Below, in pieces: positions 58,941 through 64,000 of a DNA stretch of 64,000 bases. Positions within the stretch are counted from its first letter, which is position 1, and each line of letters starts with the position of its first letter. Both the position numbers and the translations under genes were made by a program. The stretch is from Karstenula rhodostoma CBS 690.94. Lineage: Eukaryota > Ascomycota > Dothideomycetes > Pleosporales > Didymosphaeriaceae. Below the pieces are notes generated by a model, which did not search any database, was not told the DNA's origin, and saw nothing but the letters and a program-made list of their open reading frames with translations. The stretch covers positions 620,001 through 684,000 of the forward strand of contig MU001495.1 of the NCBI GenBank assembly GCA_010093485.1, written 5' to 3'.

Positions 58941-60614
58941 ATGAGCGAAATCAGCGATACGAGATCACGGCAACCAAGGCAACGATCGCGAATCGCATGC
59001 GAGCCATGTCGTGAACGGAAGCGGAAATGCGATGGGGACCAGCCAGTGTGCGAGCTATGCCGCAACTTCGGATACGGGTGCTCATATCGCTCACATCCGC
59101 GTAAGCGAAGACGCAAGGACGGAAGCACACTACCATCTCAGCCAGACTCCTCAAGTCCGCAGGAGAATAGTGGGGTCTACAATGGGTCTTTCCAGGCCCA
59201 TACACCACTTCCTTCAGCATTGGCTCCGACACCATTTGCGCAATCTCTGGAGAGCAATTCAGGATCCGCCTTTGTTCGAACCTTCGCTATTACGGTTGAT
59301 CCAAGCAATGCTCCACCATCCCAGATGCTAGGCTGGAATGTCTTCCTCGGCCAGCGTCAAGTCTCTACGACTATGCCGTTACGGAGCGTAACGGACATCC
59401 TAACGCAGACGGAATTGCAAGATCTCGTTGCTACTTACTTTAGAAAGATCGACCCATGTTATGGATTCATCGACCGCGAACTCGTGGATCAGACTGTGCA
59501 GCAATTGTGGGTTACTGGAAACAGTCTCGCTATCTCAGAAGCAGTCATCTGTGGTATTGCTGCCCTAGGTTGTGCGTTCTCTAATCTGCAAGGTCCAGAG
59601 ACAGAGGCCAGCCTCTTCGTTTTGGCAAAGCTCTTGCTTGATCTGGCTGCCGAAGATATCACCTATGATACCGCCACGGCCTGGGTCCTCCGTACAATTT
59701 ATCTGCGCCTTACAGGACGACCTGAGGAGACTTGGATGGCAAGCTGCATAGCTCTCCACCTCATAGACGCTGCGGGCTTACATTGTGAGATCGGCACGGA
59801 TACTCCTTTCCGCCGAGCTGGTCGACCCTCCACGCCAGACACGAATCGAAGAATCTTGGGGGTGGCTCGCCATCTGAATGTCTGGCTATCTTTTGATCTC
59901 GGTCGAACTCGTGTCACATTACAAAACATGTCTACGGTTCCTGCGTCCCCTAGACCCAACGATTACACTACTGAGCTTCTCGGACTTCTATCTTACACAG
60001 AGAATCTCGACCCAACCAAAAGCATAAGCGGCCCTGAACTTGTCAAAGCTATCTCAGAGGTACTGGACCGGATCCATACCAAGCCTCCATCCATTTTAGC
60101 ACAGTGTAATTTGACTCTGTGCCTATTCCGCCGACTTTACACACTAAGGTGGCATGTTCAAGATGATATCCTCGACAAAATTGTGCAGCTCATTGAGCAG
60201 GCAATACATGGTGTGCATACGCTGTTGGAAGCTGAGAGTCCTTGGCATCATATGGCTAACGTTCCGTTCCAATCTGTCTGCACACTCCTCGCCATCGACA
60301 CAACGAAGTCATTCTCTTTACTGGGGCCTACTATGGCATGTCTTGCGATTGTCAGCGAAACCCACCAAACAAAGGCTACCCAGGATGCGTATATTACAGC
60401 CCGTGCACTCATCTCAATGCATCAAAAGCGTCGAGAAGCGAACGTTGTGAGGCAGTCGGAGATGTTAAAACTTTATCCTATTGGTGCGCCATCGGAGGAC
60501 GCTACGAACGGCCAGTTCTCCATCGACCAAGCTCAAACTTTCGCCGATCTTCCGTGGTTCAACGACTTTTTTACAGACATGGAGATTACGAACTTCTTCA
60601 CCGGGACAGGCTGA
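58941..60614 (+). CDS. Zn2Cys6 transcription factor
   Basis: Single exon, 557 aa from ATG 58941 (AGCCATGAGC); an earlier in-frame TTG is not used. The zinc cluster uses Cys20, 23, 30, 37, 40 and 47 (CEPCRERKRKCDGDQPVCEL), followed by a basic stretch HPRKRRRKDG and a Ser/Pro linker. The fungal-specific middle region follows (LVATYFRKIDPCYGFIDREL, AVICGIAALGCAFSNLQG, WMASCIALHLIDAAGLHCEI, ILGVARHLNVWLSFDLGRTR). The absence of introns is uncommon for this class but not rare. Nuclear regulator of unknown targets. The terminal MFS gene about 3.2 kb away carries paired CGG-rich sites, which makes it one candidate target. Confidence 0.9.
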   Translation: MSEISDTRSRQPRQRSRIACEPCRERKRKCDGDQPVCELCRNFGYGCSYRSHPRKRRRKDGSTLPSQPDSSSPQENSGVYNGSFQAHTPLPSALAPTPFAQSLESNSGSAFVRTFAITVDPSNAPPSQMLGWNVFLGQRQVSTTMPLRSVTDILTQTELQDLVATYFRKIDPCYGFIDRELVDQTVQQLWVTGNSLAISEAVICGIAALGCAFSNLQGPETEASLFVLAKLLLDLAAEDITYDTATAWVLRTIYLRLTGRPEETWMASCIALHLIDAAGLHCEIGTDTPFRRAGRPSTPDTNRRILGVARHLNVWLSFDLGRTRVTLQNMSTVPASPRPNDYTTELLGLLSYTENLDPTKSISGPELVKAISEVLDRIHTKPPSILAQCNLTLCLFRRLYTLRWHVQDDILDKIVQLIEQAIHGVHTLLEAESPWHHMANVPFQSVCTLLAIDTTKSFSLLGPTMACLAIVSETHQTKATQDAYITARALISMHQKRREANVVRQSEMLKLYPIGAPSEDATNGQFSIDQAQTFADLPWFNDFFTDMEITNFFTGTG

Positions 60615-60784
60615 GCTACAGCGCTAGGACAAAATTGGAATACAGTGTAGAAGAAGCCATACGTAGGGCGATATCACCCAGCTATTGAAAGTGATGCAGA
60701 TATGAATACAGAGATAGAAGCTTCCATGCTTGATGCTTCTTGCCGATTTGGTCAGTCAGATCCGAGTATGCCGTCCCGATCGAC

Positions 60785-61756
60785 TCAAAATGTGTGTATC
60801 TGGTCCTTCCGGTACCCAAGCTGCTCCAGAATTCCTGTTTCTTTGCGCGATCCAACCAAACTCGATTCCATTGCCGGTGGACCGCAAACAAAAACCTTTG
60901 TCTCGCCGTTCTTTGGCAATGGAACCACCTCTTCCAGCAGCTCTTTCGTTACGCGGCCCTTCCGCAAAGTTGTCTTTTCGTCCGGCCGGCTGACCGTATA
61001 CACAATCTTGAATCGATCTTGGAATTCATTCTCGTACTTTTGGAACTCCTTCGTCAGGTGGCAGTCCTCATTAGTGTTGACTCCGTAAACGATGGTGACC
61101 GCCGTTTTATCATCCGGATTAGATAGGATGCCTTGAGCGAGTTGGAAAATGGGAGTTATTCCGGCACCGCCAGCTATAAGAGTTACATGAGGAACGCTGT
61201 TGGGGACCCATTGATGGCCACGAAGGGCGGCAGCGAAAAGCAACTTGTCGCCTGGTTTAAGGGAATGCAGATGTGTGCTTTGCTTCCCATCCGGGTAGTG
61301 TTTGACCAATAGTTCGAGAACACCGGGTTCATCTTCATATCATTAGCATCAGTATTTCGGATTGGTCGCGAGTGATATACTTATGTGCGATACCGGTGTG
61401 TACGGTCTTGCGACAGGTGCCCATCGGCCCTTGGGCCAGGACATGGTAAGCACGGCGGCTGTGCCATAATCAGCAATTGCACAAAAGGCTGCTCAAAAGG
61501 ACTCACACGTTAGTGACAGACCGCTAATGTCTGTTGGGTTCGGGAGCGAGAACCGTAACCGCTTCGTATCGTGGTTGACTTGCTCTTCGCTCTCTAGCGG
61601 CAAAGACACAAATGCCGGACCTCTGCCGAACACCTTTGATGGCACATTCGCATCGGCATCTATATCACGACCCAATCTTGAGAGTAAGAGGCCAGCGCCG
61701 ATACCGCCAGCCGTAAGACCTGCGATGATGGTCCGTGGTCGCACAGGTAGTGCCAT
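60785..61756 (-). CDS. NADH-cytochrome b5 reductase (Mcr1/Cbr1 type)
   Basis: Three exons: complement(join(60785..61332, 61381..61458, 61507..61756)), 291 aa. The N-terminal helix RTIIAGLTAGGIGAGLLLSR anchors the protein in a membrane. Exon 2 is only 78 nt and carries SAVLTMSWPKGRWAPVARPY and TPVS, the FAD-binding RPYTPVS motif. Exon 3 has KHYPDGKQSTHLHSLKPGDK, the NADH-binding GGAGITPIFQLAQ, and CGPPAMESSLVGSRKE near the end. It passes electrons from NADH through FAD to cytochrome b5. The KQSTHLHSLKPGD string resembles the mitochondrial Mcr1 branch, but the short leader lacks an obvious presequence, so outer membrane or ER are both possible. Donor 1 is GTGAGT at 61506, one of two overlapping GTs; only this one restores LTS-AVLTMSWPKG. 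Confidence 0.9.
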
Positions 61757-62100
61757 GATAGATGTGGTTCGAATCTGTGATTGGAAAAGGGTTCAAAAAT
61801 GGATAACGCGACGTGACGGGGGTGCAAAAGTGTATTTATTGACCTTTTGCGGCGCGCCGTGTCTACTTTTTGTTGGCCTAGCTGCTACGGCATCGGACTT
61901 TGATATCCTCCGACGTTCCTTGTGAGGAGCCGGCGGGCGGTGGTCCGACGCGGGATCTCCAAGCGCGAGATGACTGTTGACCCAATCACGATTGAGCTCG
62001 GAGTGAGATTCCAGGCGGCCTACCTTTGTAATGCATAACATAAGTGGGCTAACCGTCAGGCGATTCTAGACCCCAAATAGATGTACGCGTCTTCCTCGTA

Positions 62101-63774
62101 TTACACACTGGCCTTGCCTGCAGACAAAAGCTTGCTTCTGCGTCGGAAATGAGCACCGTACGCTCGGAACCCCAAAGCGATGGGAATCATTGCGATAGCA
62201 AGGCAGCCCAGCAGTGTACCCGCCCAGTGTATGCCTAAGTTCGCGAACATCTGAACGGAGAACAATGGAAAGCCGGCAGCTATCGCTGAACGAAGCATGA
62301 CATTTGCAGCCACTGTGGACGCTGCCCTGGGTTGAGTCAGTTGCCGGCCGAGATTGATCTTTGTACGATAAACTCACAATGGCAGATACGCTTCTACCAG
62401 GTAATTAAAACAAGGCATGAAGATACAAAGAAGGCCGAATCCAGTCAAGACTCCTGATGCTGTGGGTACCATCCAATGTACCGATGGTGTAAAAGCTGTC
62501 CAGGCGAACCTACGATACGACCGTCAGAACGAAGAACGGACGTGATGACCTCTATTACACATACCAGAACAATCCAACAGGAAATCCGAAAGCCCCTACA
62601 ATGACGGGAAGTAATCGAGCTTCTGGTTCGGAGTTGCCATTGCCTGACAACAACGTTTTCTGGCTTTGAAGTTGCTGCCAGATGATGAAGCAGACCGCCA
62701 AGCAGAGACCGAGAATTACAGCAACAAGTGGTAAAGCAGCTGTCCCCTTGTTCATACCGTATGTATGCTGAAACACGTATGGATATGCACCTACCAGGCA
62801 ATATGTCAATCCGTAGATAAAAGACATGTAGACCGACACAAGCAGCACGATAGGTTCCGTGGTCAGCATGCGCAGAGGGCGAACCAAATACCGCCGAAGC
62901 AATGCATGCACATCCACCTCAACCCTCGCATGTTCGGCATGGATGCTCCAATTACCAGTCTCTTGACGAATGCGGGCGGCTTTCGCCACCAAGACGGTAC
63001 CAGCATGCGTTTCATCCAAGAATACCAAAAGCAAAATGACTGCAAAAAACCCCATGATAGCGGGCAAGTACAAAGTCCATCGCCACCGGAGATAGCTGTC
63101 CACAATGAAACCCCCAATGAAAGACGCCGCTAACGGTCCAGCAAAAACGGCGAGTGCGTATATCGCAATCGAGGGTCCCCGCTGGTAGTCGTCGAATATA
63201 TCCGCCAGGATCCCTGGAACAACACAGAGGGGGCTGGAGCCAAACACGCCTGCGAAGAACCGGCATATGATCAACGTCTGGATGTCTTTGGCGACAGCGC
63301 TAGCCAATGTGAACACTGCGCATCCGAATGAACCCACAATAAGGGGCATTCGCCGTCCTGTGAGCTCACACCCTGGACCCCAGAGCAAAGGCCCGAAAGC
63401 AAATCCCAGCACGTAAAGACTCGTTGCTAGAGCGCCGACTTCTTTTCCGACGGAAAGATCTTGACTCGCTTGGGGTGCGGCTGGGGAGAACAAGGCACTG
63501 TCGAAAGTGGCAACGAGGGTACAGTAGCACACTATGGTTGCTATCCAACATCTGCTCAATCCAGATCAGTGTTTGAGCTTCTGTTTGTCGGTGTGTATAC
63601 GTGCTTCTTGCTGAAGGACCAGCTCATTGGACGCCAAGGATCGCGAGGTCCATCAAACATGACGACGTATGCCTCACGGTCCTCGATCATTTTTGGAAAC
63701 GGTCTATCGTTGCCCATACGCAGCCACTGATCTTTTATGTTCGGGGACATCTTTTCTGCTGGATGGTTCCGCAT
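62101..63774 (-). CDS. DHA1-type MFS transporter
   Basis: Four exons: complement(join(62101..62326, 62378..62509, 62565..63551, 63605..63774)), 504 aa. A hydrophilic N-terminus (PRDPWRPMSWSFSKK) leads into helix 1 CWIATIVCYCTLVATFDSAL, then VGALATSLYVLGFAFGPLLW with GPGCELTGRRMPLIVG, and RFFAGVFGSSPLCVVPGILA, the pattern of the polyamine/multidrug DHA1 exporters. The last helices come from two small exons (VLTGFGLLCIFMPCFNYLVE; MFANLGIHWAGTLLGCLAIA). Intron 1 is odd: the GT donor at 63600 shifts the frame, while a GC donor at 63604 gives SFSKKCWIATIV in frame with the same acceptor. I adopted the GC-AG model. Substrate unknown. Paired CGG-rich repeats lie 135-216 bp upstream. Confidence 0.82.
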
Positions 63775-63908
63775 GCTGGAATGGAGGGACTGGCCGAAGG
63801 TTTGGGTTGTGCTACTTTTTGAATGTATAAAGCTGCGCCATATAGTTTATATTCCTTCGGAGAAATCTCTTGCATCGATCGTTGTATGACACTGCGTGTT
63901 TCCTCCCG

Positions 63909-63990
63909 GCGGATATGGCGGCTTATCGCGGAAGACCGCCAATACTGTGTCTTCACCCCAAGCGGATATGACGGCTCACTGCGGAAGACC
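63909..63990. promoter_or_regulatory. paired CGG-rich direct repeats upstream of the MFS gene
   Basis: Two 29-bp copies start at 63909 and 63962, beginning GCGGATATGGCGGCT and GCGGATATGACGGCT, and both end GCGGAAGACC. They agree at 25 of 29 positions and lie 53 bp apart. Each contains CGG triplets as CGGATATG(G/A)CGG and GCGGAAGACC, the kind of half-site read by Zn2Cys6 proteins. They sit 135-216 bp upstream of the MFS start. Confidence 0.5.
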
Positions 63991-64000
63991 AATGCTGCAC

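Overview
This is a gene-dense nuclear chromosome segment of a filamentous ascomycete, most likely a dothideomycete. The grounds are many short introns (about 40-100 bp, GT-AG, with CTAAC/CTGAC-like branch sites), Kozak-type starts, Zn2Cys6 regulators, a fungal rhodopsin-fold membrane protein, an AA9 lytic polysaccharide monooxygenase and 'LPGE(V/I)RNQIY' F-box-like genes. I see no tRNA, rRNA, CRISPR array, autonomous transposon or viral insert. All exon models below were derived by eye from splice sites and reading-frame continuity.

Layout. 0-4 kb: the 3' end of an unknown gene, then two tandem F-box-like paralogues. 4-7 kb: a class-III aminotransferase with a repeated/dyad element upstream, and an orphan C-terminal piece of a GH3 beta-glucosidase. 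7.7-17 kb: a six-exon, ~2,500-residue USP9X/FAF-type deubiquitinase, divergent from the RNase P/MRP subunit POP3. 17.6-22.6 kb: a large unknown protein and a serine O-acetyltransferase of the MetX family (CysA). 24-29 kb: an AA9 LPMO and a Cdc4/FWD-1-type F-box/WD40 protein. 30.5-36.5 kb: pyruvate dehydrogenase E1-alpha, ferrochelatase (with the metazoan-type Fe-S cysteines), and Ku70 divergent from it. 36.5-41 kb: a cryptic single-pass membrane protein lacking any long ATG-started ORF, a rhodopsin-domain membrane protein and a small unknown protein. 41.5-49.7 kb: a sugar porter, a 160-bp MITE-like element, a Zn2Cys6 regulator, an ankyrin protein and a small secreted cysteine-containing protein. 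50.7-64 kb: ADE8 GAR transformylase, HAT1 divergent from a ZIP9/ATX2-type zinc transporter, the mitochondrial phosphate carrier, an Ap4A phosphorylase-like protein divergent from a second Zn2Cys6 regulator, NADH-cytochrome b5 reductase, and a DHA1-type MFS transporter with paired CGG-rich repeats in its promoter.

How the genes work together. Most are housekeeping: mitochondrial carbon entry, phosphate and haem; sulfur assimilation; purine synthesis; ubiquitin control; DNA-end joining; histone acetylation. Several are arranged as divergent pairs on 0.4-0.7-kb shared promoters (USP/POP3, ferrochelatase/Ku70, HAT1/ZIP, Ap4A phosphorylase/regulator, regulator/ankyrin). Accessory functions sit between them: sugar uptake with a neighbouring regulator, cellulose oxidation, a secreted protein, and the GH3 remnant. 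I found no convincing wholly new multi-gene system. The most interesting leads are the MITE-like element, the CCAAT-containing repeat in front of the sugar porter, the paired repeats in front of the terminal MFS gene, the dyad in front of the aminotransferase, the hidden membrane protein, the decayed GH3 gene and the deviant Cys box of the giant deubiquitinase.
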